A DNA stretch of 64,000 nucleotides from SYIM01 sp039800325 (lineage in GTDB: Bacteria; Pseudomonadota; Gammaproteobacteria; Burkholderiales; Burkholderiaceae_E), in assembly GCA_039800325.1 (NCBI GenBank), contig JBDLQY010000260.1:15496-79495 (forward strand). The letters run 5' to 3'. A model generated the notes under the pieces. That model made no database searches. It had not been told where the DNA came from and saw only the letters and a program-made list of their open reading frames with translations. Both the position numbers and the translations under genes were made by a program. How positions within the stretch are numbered: position 1 is the stretch's first letter; each line of letters begins with the position of its first letter. Below, one piece after another: positions 9,194-17,974 of this stretch.

Positions 9194-10189
9194 TCAGCCT
9201 GCGCTCATACTGATTCGAATATCACCCCGTCCGCGCTGCTGGCGCTCTGCGGATTCAAACGCTGCCTCAATGATTTCGACCGACAGCGCGGCATCGTCAA
9301 AGGTGCATGAAACAGGCGAGCCGCGGTGCAGCGCAGCCAGAAACTCACGCGTGATGAAACCGGCACCCTGCTCGGCCGCAAGCTGCTCGCGCACCGAGCC
9401 ATCGCCCAGCGTCCAAGTCAACGCCCAGCCCGTGGGCAGGGTGCTGGGTCTGCGCAGCTCAATCAGGCCCTTTTCGCCAAAGATGCGCACCTCGTCCCAC
9501 ATGTGTAGGCCCTGGTCAATACAGTTCATCTGGCATTCAATGCCATCGAATTCCAGATCGATGAAGCCACCCCCATCCACATCGCCACCGGCGGTGCCGG
9601 GCCGCAGACGACTGCGCAGCGCATGCGGCCGTTGCCGCAACAGCCACGGCACCAGGTCAGCCATATGGGTGGCCCGCCCCGTGTAAGCGCCGCCACCGCC
9701 CAGCGCCTTTTGAAGAAACCAGCCGGCCTTTTCATAGCCGAGTTGCACCGTCTGCACCAGACGCGGGGTTCCGAGCTCACCGCTGGCAATGATCTCGCGG
9801 GCCCGCACACAGCCGCGGTCAAGCCGGCGATTAAAGCCCACCGCATTCAGTAGGCCACGCGCGCGCGCTTTATCAGCCAATGCCCGAGCATCATCAAGCC
9901 TCATCACAAACGGCTTGTCGACCAGTGCGGCCATGCCGCGATCAAGCACAAACCCAACATGCTGGGCATGCAGGGTATGCGGGGTGGTCACGAGCGCCGC
10001 ATCGGCTTCAGGCAGATCGTTGAGCTGTGATACCAACTTTGCGCCACAACCTTCAGCCAGGGCTCGCACCTCAGGGGCGGGAAAAGGATCGAAAATTCCG
10101 GCAATCGATAGCAGTGGGTCAGCCAGCAGAGTCGGTACGTGATACCGGCGCGAAAAACCGCCACAGCCGATCATAAGCAGGCGCTTCAT
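9194..10189 (-). CDS. Gfo/Idh/MocA family NAD(P)-dependent oxidoreductase
   Basis: 331 residues. A Rossmann start (MIGCGGFSRRYHVPTLLADP) is followed by ALVTTPHTLHAQHV and the signature VDKPFVMRLDDARALADKA, in which the E/D-K-P lysine is the usual catalytic residue. GFNRRLDRG and the C-terminal Gfo/Idh alpha/beta domain follow. Members oxidise or reduce sugars, inositols and related polyols. Its start overlaps the stop of the upstream hydrolase gene by four bases (ATGA), showing translational coupling. It probably acts on the sugar brought in by the adjacent importer. Confidence 0.9.
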   Translation of the reverse strand: MKRLLMIGCGGFSRRYHVPTLLADPLLSIAGIFDPFPAPEVRALAEGCGAKLVSQLNDLPEADAALVTTPHTLHAQHVGFVLDRGMAALVDKPFVMRLDDARALADKARARGLLNAVGFNRRLDRGCVRAREIIASGELGTPRLVQTVQLGYEKAGWFLQKALGGGGAYTGRATHMADLVPWLLRQRPHALRSRLRPGTAGGDVDGGGFIDLEFDGIECQMNCIDQGLHMWDEVRIFGEKGLIELRRPSTLPTGWALTWTLGDGSVREQLAAEQGAGFITREFLAALHRGSPVSCTFDDAALSVEIIEAAFESAERQQRGRGDIRISMSAG

Positions 10190-10938
10190 GGCTTTCCTAA
10201 GGATGAACCGTCAAGCTGCCGACGGAAAAGAGTAAACAGACGATTCCAGACGCGCTCGGCCGCGGCCTTGTGATAGCAATAGCGCTCTGGAAAGGTGAAG
10301 CCGTGCAGAGCACCTATATGCCACTCGAGTTGCGACTCTGGGCTATGTTCCGCAAGTACTGACTGGATGATGCGGGCATGCTCGGGCGGTGCGACCGCGT
10401 CCTGATCGGCCCAGCCAAAATAGGCCCTGGCCCTCATACGCGCAATCAGCCGGTGCGGCGAGTTGGGCTGATCAGTAACCAGTCGCCCGCCATGCATGGA
10501 CGCCATGGCTGCGAATACATCCGGGTAGGCGGCCGCCGCCGCAATCGCATGTCGGCCACCCATGCAATAGCCGATGACCGCCGCTGGCAGGCGAACCGAG
10601 GCATGGCCACGCGCACACGCCAGCAGACTTCCCACATCGCTAACCGTCATGGCGGTACTGAGACTGTCATTGAGCCTGACCATCTCGGGGTCCATGCGGC
10701 CCTGGGCGAGAATGGACGGATCAAAGCTGGGGCCGCCATCGCGGTAGTAGAGATTGGGTAGCCACACCGAGTAGCCCACCGTGGCGATACGCCTCGCCAT
10801 GTCTCGGAGCTCTTCGCGGATACCTAGTGCGTCCATCATGAACAGCACCATGGGCACAGGGCCACCCGCATCGGGGTGCACCACCCAGGTGGGCATATGA
10901 CCGTCGGCGGTCTGGATAGACAGTTGGGTTTCGATCAT
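10186..10938 (-). CDS. Dienelactone-hydrolase family protein
   Basis: 250 residues from ATG 10938 (MIETQLSIQTADG). ATG 10950 and an upstream TTG are alternatives, and none has a strong ribosome site. It is an alpha/beta hydrolase with the Cys-Asp-His triad typical of carboxymethylenebutenolidases: the nucleophile in GYCMGGRHA, the aspartate in WADQDAVAPPEH and the histidine in GALHGFTF. It probably hydrolyses a lactone or a related ester. As first gene of the minus-strand catabolic group, facing a divergent LysR gene, it is the likely direct regulatory target. A sugar lactonase role fits the neighbouring oxidoreductase but is inference. Confidence 0.88.
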   Translation of the reverse strand: MIETQLSIQTADGHMPTWVVHPDAGGPVPMVLFMMDALGIREELRDMARRIATVGYSVWLPNLYYRDGGPSFDPSILAQGRMDPEMVRLNDSLSTAMTVSDVGSLLACARGHASVRLPAAVIGYCMGGRHAIAAAAAYPDVFAAMASMHGGRLVTDQPNSPHRLIARMRARAYFGWADQDAVAPPEHARIIQSVLAEHSPESQLEWHIGALHGFTFPERYCYHKAAAERVWNRLFTLFRRQLDGSSLGKP

Positions 10939-10982
10939 GGTAAGGCCCATTGTCGGAAGCGCCGAGTCATTCTGCAAGCGCT

Positions 10983-11000
10983 TATCTGAGATATCAGATA
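10983..11000. promoter_or_regulatory. Candidate LysR-type operator between divergent genes
   Basis: Perfect 7-base inverted repeat TATCTGA-GATA-TCAGATA in the short interval between the divergent hydrolase and LysR genes. Size, dyad symmetry and position suit the T-N11-A type recognition site that LysR regulators use to control themselves and a divergent target. Binding itself is inferred. Confidence 0.6.
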
Positions 11001-11048
11001 TTCTCGATTCGAATTACTGAAAAACCGACTCTCTGAGGTCATCCAGTC

Positions 11049-11990
11049 ATGGACCTGCGAGCCCTGGAGCTCTTTTTAAGTATCGCCGCCACCAACAGTT
11101 TCTCGCGCAGTGCGGCGCTAGCCGGTCTGACCCAGTCGTCGGTCAGCAAGAGCGTCGCTGCGCTCGAAGCGGAATTATCCGTGCGCCTGTTTGAACGCAC
11201 CGGGCGCGGCGCCGTGCTGTCGCCTGAGGGGCGGGCACTCCTGCCGCGCATTGATGCCATGGTGCGCGAGGCACGCGGTCTGCGCGATGTGGCAGGCACC
11301 ACGGCCAGCGAGCCGGCTGGTACGGTGGAAATCGCCGCACAACCATCGGTCGGATGGGCTTTGTTTTCCAGGCTGCTGACAGTGCTGCGTCGGGACTATC
11401 CCCACATCCGTCTGCAGATTTCAGAAGGGACCACAAATACGCTGGAAGACTGGCTGGCCGATGGCCGCATCGCCATGGCCGTCATGTCACGACCACCCTC
11501 GCCCCGTTATGCCGAGTCGACCTGGCTGACGGACTTTCCAATGTACCTGATTGCCCGAGCCGGTAATCCGCATGCGCTGACACTTCGCAAACGTGTTCCT
11601 TTCAGGCTTGCCGCGGGCTTACCCCTGATTATGTCGGCCGCACCGAACGGCAGTCGACTCATTCTCGAGGAAGAAGCGCGGCGCCAGGGTCTCACCGTGA
11701 ATGTGCGCCAAGAGGTGAACTCGTTTTACCTCATTAAGCGCATGCTGCGTACCAGCGATGACTTTTCAGTCACAACCTATAAGTCGGTGGAGGAAGAGCT
11801 GACCCAGGGCGAGTTGCTAGGACGTCCGATTGTTCAGCCGGTACTGCGCCAGGGCTTTTATCTGGGAACCGCACTACGCCGCGCACCGACACAAGCCTCT
11901 CGTATCGTGCAGCAACTCGTCATAGACTGGGCGGCTGAACAACCTGAGTCACACCATTCCAAGGGAGTCATCAAACATGTCCGAACGTAA
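11049..11990 (+). CDS. LysR-family transcriptional regulator
   Basis: 313 residues. The N-terminal winged helix-turn-helix reads MDLRALELFLSIAATNSFSR, then SQ/SSVSKSVAALEAELSVRLFERTGRG, the standard LysR pattern. The rest is a PBP2-like effector domain (about residues 90-295). It is divergent from the sulfatase/sugar group and has a palindrome in the shared promoter. Its 3' end overlaps the next gene's start by 14 bases, so the downstream SDR is probably translated from the same message. The inducer is probably an intermediate of the adjacent pathway. Confidence 0.94.
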   Translation: MDLRALELFLSIAATNSFSRSAALAGLTQSSVSKSVAALEAELSVRLFERTGRGAVLSPEGRALLPRIDAMVREARGLRDVAGTTASEPAGTVEIAAQPSVGWALFSRLLTVLRRDYPHIRLQISEGTTNTLEDWLADGRIAMAVMSRPPSPRYAESTWLTDFPMYLIARAGNPHALTLRKRVPFRLAAGLPLIMSAAPNGSRLILEEEARRQGLTVNVRQEVNSFYLIKRMLRTSDDFSVTTYKSVEEELTQGELLGRPIVQPVLRQGFYLGTALRRAPTQASRIVQQLVIDWAAEQPESHHSKGVIKHVRT

Positions 11991-12750
11991 CTGTCTCATC
12001 ACGGGTGCCTCCAGCGGCATCGGCAGGGCAACGGCTCTGCGAGCCGCCCAGGCGGGCTACAACCTGGCCGTAGTCAGTCTTGCCGAGCATCTGTCTGACT
12101 GCGAAGCGACAGCCCAGGCAGTACGTGCCCATGGCGTCAAAGCGGTGGTGATCGCCGCTGACGTCGCCTCACCCACGGACGTTGAGGCCATGTTTCGCCA
12201 GGCTGATGCCCAGCTGGGCCCCTTGCATGCGCTCGTCAACAATGCGGGCGTGTATCGCGAATCGCGCGTAGAGGACTATCAGTGGGACGATCTCTCCCTG
12301 ATGCTGGCTGTCAACTTTGCAGCGACGGTCTGGTGCTGCCGCGAAGCCACCCGGCGCATGTCTACGCGCCGCGGCGGCGCTGGCGGCGCAATCGTCAATG
12401 TGTCATCGATGGCGGCCACCATCGGCGGACGACCGGGTGCCAGCGCTTATGCCGGATCTAAGGCGGCGGTCGATGCCTTTACAACGGGCTTCGCCCGCGA
12501 GGTCGCCGCCGAAGGCATACGAGTGAATACTGTGCGCCCAGGAGTCACAGCCACCAACATGACGCGTCACCTGGAAAACAACCCCGATCTGCGTGCCCGG
12601 GTGGCGGCCTCTATTCCCAGCGGTCGCATCGGTCAGCCCGAAGAGGTGGCCGAACTGATTGTATGGCTGCTGTCAGCGCAGGCGTCACTGGTGACGGGCG
12701 CCCACATTAATGTAGGCGGAGGGGGTTTCAACGTGATTGGCGTTAACTGA
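11977..12750 (+). CDS. Short-chain dehydrogenase/reductase, classical type
   Basis: 257 residues. The cofactor motif TGASSGIG is at residues 8-15, with NNAG near residue 90. The active site has VNVSS and then Y-A-G-S-K, so Ser, Tyr and Lys are all in place. The C-terminus MTGAHINVGGGG-type ending is replaced by VTGAHINVGGGGF, as in FabG-like SDRs. ATG 11977 has an AAGGGAG site 10 bases upstream. It lies inside the end of the LysR gene, so it is likely co-expressed and may act on the same sugar or alcohol. Its 3' end overlaps the convergent pirin gene by 8 bases. Confidence 0.92.
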   Translation: MSERNCLITGASSGIGRATALRAAQAGYNLAVVSLAEHLSDCEATAQAVRAHGVKAVVIAADVASPTDVEAMFRQADAQLGPLHALVNNAGVYRESRVEDYQWDDLSLMLAVNFAATVWCCREATRRMSTRRGGAGGAIVNVSSMAATIGGRPGASAYAGSKAAVDAFTTGFAREVAAEGIRVNTVRPGVTATNMTRHLENNPDLRARVAASIPSGRIGQPEEVAELIVWLLSAQASLVTGAHINVGGGGFNVIGVN

Positions 12751-13651
12751 CCAGACGGCCCGATTGGAAGTCATGCACGGCCTGCATGACTTCATCTCGC
12801 GTATTCATGACAAAGGGCCCGTATTGGGCAATGGGCTCTTGCAGCGGTCGGCCTGCGACCACGAGCGCCCGGCCGGGCTCTTGAGCACTCATCCATAAGC
12901 CATCGCAATCGGGATGAGTCTGCAAAATAGCCATTCGGCGTTCCTGCAGACGCTGGCGCGACGCCCCCACGGTAATCTCACCGCGATACGCGTACACGAA
13001 GGCATTGTGACCAGGCGGAATGGCCAGTTGCACCTGCCCCGCGCGATCAAATTGCACATCAACCATCAATGGCTCAGTGTCTGGCCGGATGACCGCTCCC
13101 GTGACACCTTGGGTGGTGCCCGCAATGATGCGCAAGGCAACACCCTGGGAGGTTCGAAGCTCTGGAATATCGCGGGCCACGATATCGCGCCAGCCAGGCT
13201 GCGCCATCTTGTTGCTCGCCGGCAGGTTGACCCACAACTGAAAGCCTTCCATCAGGCCTTCATGTTGCTCGGGCATTTCGGAGTGAATGATGCCGCGCCC
13301 AGCCGTCATCCACTGCACGCCACCACCGGCGATAACGCCTTCATTGCCAACGCTATCGCGATGCCGCATCTGCCCGGCCAACATATAGGTGACGGTTTCA
13401 AAACCCCGATGAGGATGATCGGGAAAACCAGCCAGGTAGTCGCCCGGGTTATCTGAGCGAAAGTTATCGAGCATCAGAAAAGGATCGAGACGGCGCTGCA
13501 GATCATGAGTGAGCACGCGTACCAATTTCACACCTGCCCCGTCCTGGGTGGGCATGCCCTGCACCACACGCTCGATCTCGCGGGACTGGCGAACCTGGTC
13601 AGCGCGATCATGCGGCACCAGACTTTCAGACACTCGATAAAGACTGCTCAT
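12743..13651 (-). CDS. Pirin family protein
   Basis: 302 residues from ATG 13651, which has GAGGG about 6 bases upstream; a TTG at 13663 is less likely. Bicupin protein with the pirin metal site visible in DHPHRGFETVTYMLAG (two His) and GIIHSE (His and Glu). Pirins bind non-haem iron; some act as quercetinases or as redox-sensitive cofactors of regulators. It is transcribed against the SDR and followed by metZ at a 20-bp distance on the same strand. Its cellular substrate is not evident. Confidence 0.93.
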   Translation of the reverse strand: MSSLYRVSESLVPHDRADQVRQSREIERVVQGMPTQDGAGVKLVRVLTHDLQRRLDPFLMLDNFRSDNPGDYLAGFPDHPHRGFETVTYMLAGQMRHRDSVGNEGVIAGGGVQWMTAGRGIIHSEMPEQHEGLMEGFQLWVNLPASNKMAQPGWRDIVARDIPELRTSQGVALRIIAGTTQGVTGAVIRPDTEPLMVDVQFDRAGQVQLAIPPGHNAFVYAYRGEITVGASRQRLQERRMAILQTHPDCDGLWMSAQEPGRALVVAGRPLQEPIAQYGPFVMNTRDEVMQAVHDFQSGRLVS

Positions 13652-13672
13652 GACGACCCTCAATGGACGGGC

Positions 13673-14884
13673 TCAACCCGACACGCAAGCAGTGCCCGAC
13701 TGATTCAGGCCACGCTGCAGATCAGCACAAATGTCAGTTGGCGCCTCAAGACCCACCGCCAACCGAATCAGGCCTTCGCTGATGCCTGCGGCCGCCCTAG
13801 CCTCGGGCGTAAGTCGCCCATGCGTGGTGCTGGCTGGGTGGGTGATAGTGGTTTTGGTATCGCCCAGATTGCCGGTGATAGACAACAGCTTGCAGTGATC
13901 GATGGTCTGCCAGGCCAGTGCGCGTTGCGCTGCCGCATCTGCACCCTGAACTTCAAACGACACAATGGCTCCACCCGTTTTTTGCTGCCGCATGGCCAGC
14001 GCATGCTGCGGGTGAGACGATAGCCCTGGGTAGTACACACGACTGACACGCGGATGAGTCGCTAGCCAGCTGGCAACGGCCAGCGCGTTGGCAGACTGTT
14101 TTTCCATACGCAGGGACAGTGTTTCAAGGCCCTTGAGCAGCACCCAGGCATTGAAGGCCGATAAGGTTGGACCCGCCATGCGCATAATGGGCATGAGCCC
14201 GTCTTTGGCGTAGGCCTTGGTGCCCAAAACGGCGCCACCCAGAACCCGGCCCTGACCATCGATGTACTTGGTGGCCGAATGCACCACGATATGAGCGCCC
14301 AGTTCAAAGGGGCGCTGCAGCGCCGGCGAGCAAAAGCAGTTATCCACGACCAGCTGCACACCATGCTCATTAGCCAACTGGGCCAGCGCCGGAATATCAG
14401 CGATTTCGGTCAGTGGGTTGGAGGGCGACTCGAGATAAAGCAGCTTGGTATTGGGACGAATGGCTGCGCGCCAAGCATCGAGATCGGTCAGGGGCACGTA
14501 GGTGGTCTCAACGCCGTACTTACCAAAGAGATTGAACAGCTGCATGCTCGCCCCGAACACGCCGGTGGACGACACCATATGATCACCGGCCCGGGTCAGG
14601 CTCATGACCACCGCCATGATGGCTGACATGCCTGATGCAGTCGCCACGCAGGCCTCGGCACCCTCAAGGGCGGCCAACCGCTCGCAGAATGCCTGCACCG
14701 TGGGGTTGGTAAAGCGCGAGTACACAAGCCCTTCTTCACCTCCTGAGAACCGCGCGGCCGCCTGCGCCGCATTCGCAAACACAAAGCTGGAGGTGAGGAA
14801 CATGGGCTCAGCATGTTCACCAAACGCGGTACGGTGGATGCCGGCACGAACGGCCAGCGTGTCGAAATCAGAGGAGTCATTCAT
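13673..14884 (-). CDS. metZ: O-succinylhomoserine sulfhydrylase
   Basis: 403-residue PLP enzyme of the Cys/Met metabolism family. It condenses O-succinylhomoserine with sulfide to give homocysteine in methionine synthesis. The PLP lysine lies in VVHSATKYIDGQGRVLGG, and the opening FDTLAVRAGIHRTAFGEHAEP and YSRFTNPTV are family marks. I prefer MetZ over MetB or MetC because it follows purF, an arrangement usual in Burkholderiales and Pseudomonas. It is 42 bp downstream of purF, probably in the same transcript. Confidence 0.92.
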   Translation of the reverse strand: MNDSSDFDTLAVRAGIHRTAFGEHAEPMFLTSSFVFANAAQAAARFSGGEEGLVYSRFTNPTVQAFCERLAALEGAEACVATASGMSAIMAVVMSLTRAGDHMVSSTGVFGASMQLFNLFGKYGVETTYVPLTDLDAWRAAIRPNTKLLYLESPSNPLTEIADIPALAQLANEHGVQLVVDNCFCSPALQRPFELGAHIVVHSATKYIDGQGRVLGGAVLGTKAYAKDGLMPIMRMAGPTLSAFNAWVLLKGLETLSLRMEKQSANALAVASWLATHPRVSRVYYPGLSSHPQHALAMRQQKTGGAIVSFEVQGADAAAQRALAWQTIDHCKLLSITGNLGDTKTTITHPASTTHGRLTPEARAAAGISEGLIRLAVGLEAPTDICADLQRGLNQSGTACVSG

Positions 14885-14926
14885 GGTGCAAAAGGCTCAG
14901 TTGTCGGGGTCAATCAGGCGAAAATT

Positions 14927-16453
14927 TTACTCATTGGCAATAGCAAATTGCAGGTTCATCTGGCTACGGCCCGCATCCTCGTCTCCGGTCGATGCCACCG
15001 GCGTACGACCAGCCGCGACAGCTTCCAGGTACTGGGGCGATACATCGCCAGTAATGTAGTTGCCGTCAAAACAGGAGGCCTCAAACCGGGCAAGCGCCGG
15101 GTTGACGTCGCTGACCGAGCGTTTCATGCCTTCAAGCGACTGGTAAATAAGGGCGTCCGCGCCAATCGCCTGTCGAATCTGCTCATCATCGCGCCCGTGT
15201 GCAATCAATTCGTCACGGGTGGGCATATCAATGCCATACACATTGGGAAACCGCACCGGAGGCGCCGCCGACGCAAGATAAACCCGGTGAGCGCCCGCGT
15301 CACGTGCCATCTGAACAATCTCGCGCGAGGTGGTTCCGCGTACGATGGAATCGTCAACCAGCAGCACATTTTTACCCTTGAACTCAACGCTCATCGCATT
15401 GAGCTTTTGTCGAACCGACTTCTTGCGTACCGCCTGTCCAGGCATGATGAAGGTACGGCCAACGTAGCGATTCTTGAGAAAGCCCTCGCGGTAATCGAGC
15501 CCAAGTCGATTGGCAAGCTGCAGCGCAGAAGGCCGTGAGGTATCTGGAATCGGCATGACCACATCGATATCGCCACGATGCAGCTCGCGCGCAACCTGCT
15601 CGGCGAGATACTCCCCCATACGCAACCTGCTGCCATAAACCGATGCGCCGTCGATGATGGAGTCCGGACGCGCGAAATAAACGAACTCAAAAATACAGGG
15701 ATTGAGCGAATACGCAGGCGCACACTGATACGCGTGAAAATTTCCGTCGAGATCTATGAAGATGGCTTCGCCCGGCTGTACATCACGCACCATACGAAAG
15801 CCAAGCCCCTCAAGCGCAACCGATTCCGAAGCCACCAGGTATTCGGTGCCGCTATCGGTTTCAGAGATGCCATAACACAAGGGTCGGATGCCCAGCGGAT
15901 CACGAAACGCAAGAATGCCGTATCCGGCGATTTCAGCCACGCAGGCATACGCACCCCGCACCCGCGCCTGCAGACCTGATACGGCTGCGAAAATCGTAGA
16001 TGGATCCAGCGTGATGCCGCTGGCTTTTTCCTGGAGCTCATTGGCCAGCACATTGAGCAGTACTTCAGAATCAGACGCTGTGTTGATGTGACGCCGATCG
16101 CGCCTGAACATCTCTATTGCCAGCTGCGCCGCATTGGTCAGGTTGCCGTTGTGTGCCAGGGTGACCCCAAAGGGCGCATTCACATAAAAGGGCTGCGCCT
16201 CTTCTGAGTCGTTGGCAGACCCGGCAGTGGGATAGCGAACGTGTGCAATGCCCGAGTTACCGGGCAAGCCCCGCATATTGCGGGTTCGAAACACATCACG
16301 AACCAGTCCGTTGGCCTTGTGCAGGCTGAACTTCTTATCGCAGGCCGTCGCAATACCCGCCGCATCCTGACCGCGATGCTGCAGCAGCAGAAGGCCGTCG
16401 TAGAGCAGCTGATTCACCGGTGCGCGCGAGACCACGCCGAGGATTCCGCACAT
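14927..16453 (-). CDS. purF: Amidophosphoribosyltransferase
   Basis: 508 residues; first committed enzyme of purine synthesis, transferring glutamine-derived ammonia to PRPP. Cys2 of MCGILGVV is the N-terminal nucleophile, so no propeptide has to be removed beyond Met1. The glutaminase domain shows RYPTAGSANDSEEAQPF, and the PRPP loop reads VLLVDDSIVRGTTSREIV. It sits 21 bp after cvpA, the classical cvpA-purF pair. Confidence 0.98.
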   Translation of the reverse strand: MCGILGVVSRAPVNQLLYDGLLLLQHRGQDAAGIATACDKKFSLHKANGLVRDVFRTRNMRGLPGNSGIAHVRYPTAGSANDSEEAQPFYVNAPFGVTLAHNGNLTNAAQLAIEMFRRDRRHINTASDSEVLLNVLANELQEKASGITLDPSTIFAAVSGLQARVRGAYACVAEIAGYGILAFRDPLGIRPLCYGISETDSGTEYLVASESVALEGLGFRMVRDVQPGEAIFIDLDGNFHAYQCAPAYSLNPCIFEFVYFARPDSIIDGASVYGSRLRMGEYLAEQVARELHRGDIDVVMPIPDTSRPSALQLANRLGLDYREGFLKNRYVGRTFIMPGQAVRKKSVRQKLNAMSVEFKGKNVLLVDDSIVRGTTSREIVQMARDAGAHRVYLASAAPPVRFPNVYGIDMPTRDELIAHGRDDEQIRQAIGADALIYQSLEGMKRSVSDVNPALARFEASCFDGNYITGDVSPQYLEAVAAGRTPVASTGDEDAGRSQMNLQFAIANE

Positions 16454-16474
16454 GTCTGTCTCCTGGGAGTGAGC

Positions 16475-16969
16475 TTAGGCCTTACGCAAGCCCGTAAATG
16501 GTTTGGGAAGCCAGGGATCAACCCGAGCGGCCAGTTCGTCGAGCAGGGGTCGCGCGTATGACGACTGCCATTCTTCGCTCTGATTCAGACCACTGACCAC
16601 CGCAGCCGCAACCATCACCGCGAGAATGACCAGCGCTCGTGCGATGCCGAACAGCGCACCCAAAAGCCGATCGAGACTTCCCAATCCGACCCAACTGAGG
16701 GCTTTTGCGACCAGCCCCCCCAGGATCCGGACCGCCACAAAAATCAGAATGAACAGCCCCAGCATGACGAGGCCAGAGGGAATACCGGCCCACCAACCCA
16801 GCGCCATGGGTGCCAGCACCATGGCGCCAAGCAGGGCCAGCACCCAGCTGGCCAACGCGGCCAGCGTACGAACCAGACCGCGCAACAGACCCAATATGAC
16901 CGACAACAGCGCCACGATCAGCACAGCATAGTCCCAATAAGTGAGCGACTGCAGCATATCGATACTCAT
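16475..16969 (-). CDS. cvpA: CvpA family inner-membrane protein
   Basis: 164 residues with four hydrophobic helices (YAVLIVALLSVILGLLRGLV; LAALASWVLALLGAMVLAPM; LVMLGLFILIFVAVRILGGL; ALVILAVMVAAAVVSGL). It has the family arrangement of a Gly-rich centre (SWVGLGSLDRLLGALFG). CvpA is required for colicin V export and bile tolerance in enterobacteria; its molecular role is unsettled. It lies between the SPOR-domain gene and purF, as usual. Confidence 0.94.
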   Translation of the reverse strand: MSIDMLQSLTYWDYAVLIVALLSVILGLLRGLVRTLAALASWVLALLGAMVLAPMALGWWAGIPSGLVMLGLFILIFVAVRILGGLVAKALSWVGLGSLDRLLGALFGIARALVILAVMVAAAVVSGLNQSEEWQSSYARPLLDELAARVDPWLPKPFTGLRKA

Positions 16970-17000
16970 GGGTGTACCCAGCCCGGCTGTCGCCGCGCGC

Positions 17001-17921
17001 TCAAGGGCTTACCAGCGTGGCATCCATGCCTGCTGCCTTGAGTCGACTGCGTACCTCTTCAGCGGCGGCACGACTGGGAAAGGGTCCAACCCTCACCCGA
17101 ATACGCTCACCCTGCGGGGTTTCAACTGTTTCACGCCAGGCGCGTAAACCCATGGCGGCCGCCCGATCTTCGATCGCTCTGGCACCGGCGGGCTGCGCGA
17201 ACGCACCGAGCTGCAATATGTGATTTCCGGAAACCACCGTGGCCACCGATGAACTGGCCTGAGGCGGCGAAGACGGCACAGGTGCCGCTGGTGGCGAAGA
17301 GGGAGGCGATTGTGAGGCTCGTGGCGCCTCGCGCGGGGCCGCAGGCGGCACGGGCGCATCGCTGCGGGTCGCCGGGCGCGGTGAATCGGCTCGGGGGGTG
17401 GTCTCGACGCGCGCTGCAGTCGACGACTCACTTCGCGTAGCCGCCGATGAATCTGCTCGGGAAGGCGCCGCTGCATCGGGGCGCGAAGCGGTACCCGTGT
17501 CGCTGCGGGTAGACATTTTTGAGTCGGCTCGCGGCGGTGCCGGGGCTTCAGATCGCGTCGCGCCAGGCAAATCGCTTCGCGGTGGGCTCGCTGCCACGTC
17601 GGCGCGCGCGGTCGGGCTGCCAGGAGGAGATTGAGCCGGCGGCGGCGTGACCACCTGGGTAGAGGCCTGCGGGGTTTCTGCCAGCTTACGGTCAGGCACG
17701 ACGACACCTGGACTCACCGTGTCGGCTAAGCCGGACTGCCCTGGGCTAGCCTCGAGACGTACTTCGGGGCGTTGATAGCGAGGCTCGTGGTCAAGCAACA
17801 AGGGTAACGAGACCGCCGCCGCGCTACCGAGAATGAGCGCACCGACGAGACGGCGTCTGGCCTGTCGTTTAAGCGTCTGAGCCGGATCGACCGGATCTGC
17901 GGCGGAATCACGCTTGGCCAT
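17001..17921 (-). CDS. SPOR-domain protein (DedD-like), with a repetitive linker
   Basis: 306 residues. One N-terminal membrane helix (about residues 25-43, LVGALILGSAAAVSLPLLL) is preceded by basic residues. A long Pro/Ala/Ser/Arg linker (about 60-220) follows, then a C-terminal SPOR domain (about 230-306, HILQLGAFAQPAGARAIEDR to MDATLVSP) that binds denuded septal peptidoglycan. The linker repeats an Arg-(Ser/Ala)-(Asp/Glu) motif about every 8-12 residues (RSD, RSE, RAD, RSD, RPD, RAD, RSE). It probably works at the division site. Position between folC and cvpA matches dedD. Confidence 0.93.
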   Translation of the reverse strand: MAKRDSAADPVDPAQTLKRQARRRLVGALILGSAAAVSLPLLLDHEPRYQRPEVRLEASPGQSGLADTVSPGVVVPDRKLAETPQASTQVVTPPPAQSPPGSPTARADVAASPPRSDLPGATRSEAPAPPRADSKMSTRSDTGTASRPDAAAPSRADSSAATRSESSTAARVETTPRADSPRPATRSDAPVPPAAPREAPRASQSPPSSPPAAPVPSSPPQASSSVATVVSGNHILQLGAFAQPAGARAIEDRAAAMGLRAWRETVETPQGERIRVRVGPFPSRAAAEEVRSRLKAAGMDATLVSP

Positions 17922-17974
17922 GATGACAACCTGCTGCGCGCTTGACGGCGAACGTCAATGCACTGTCGATGGCG

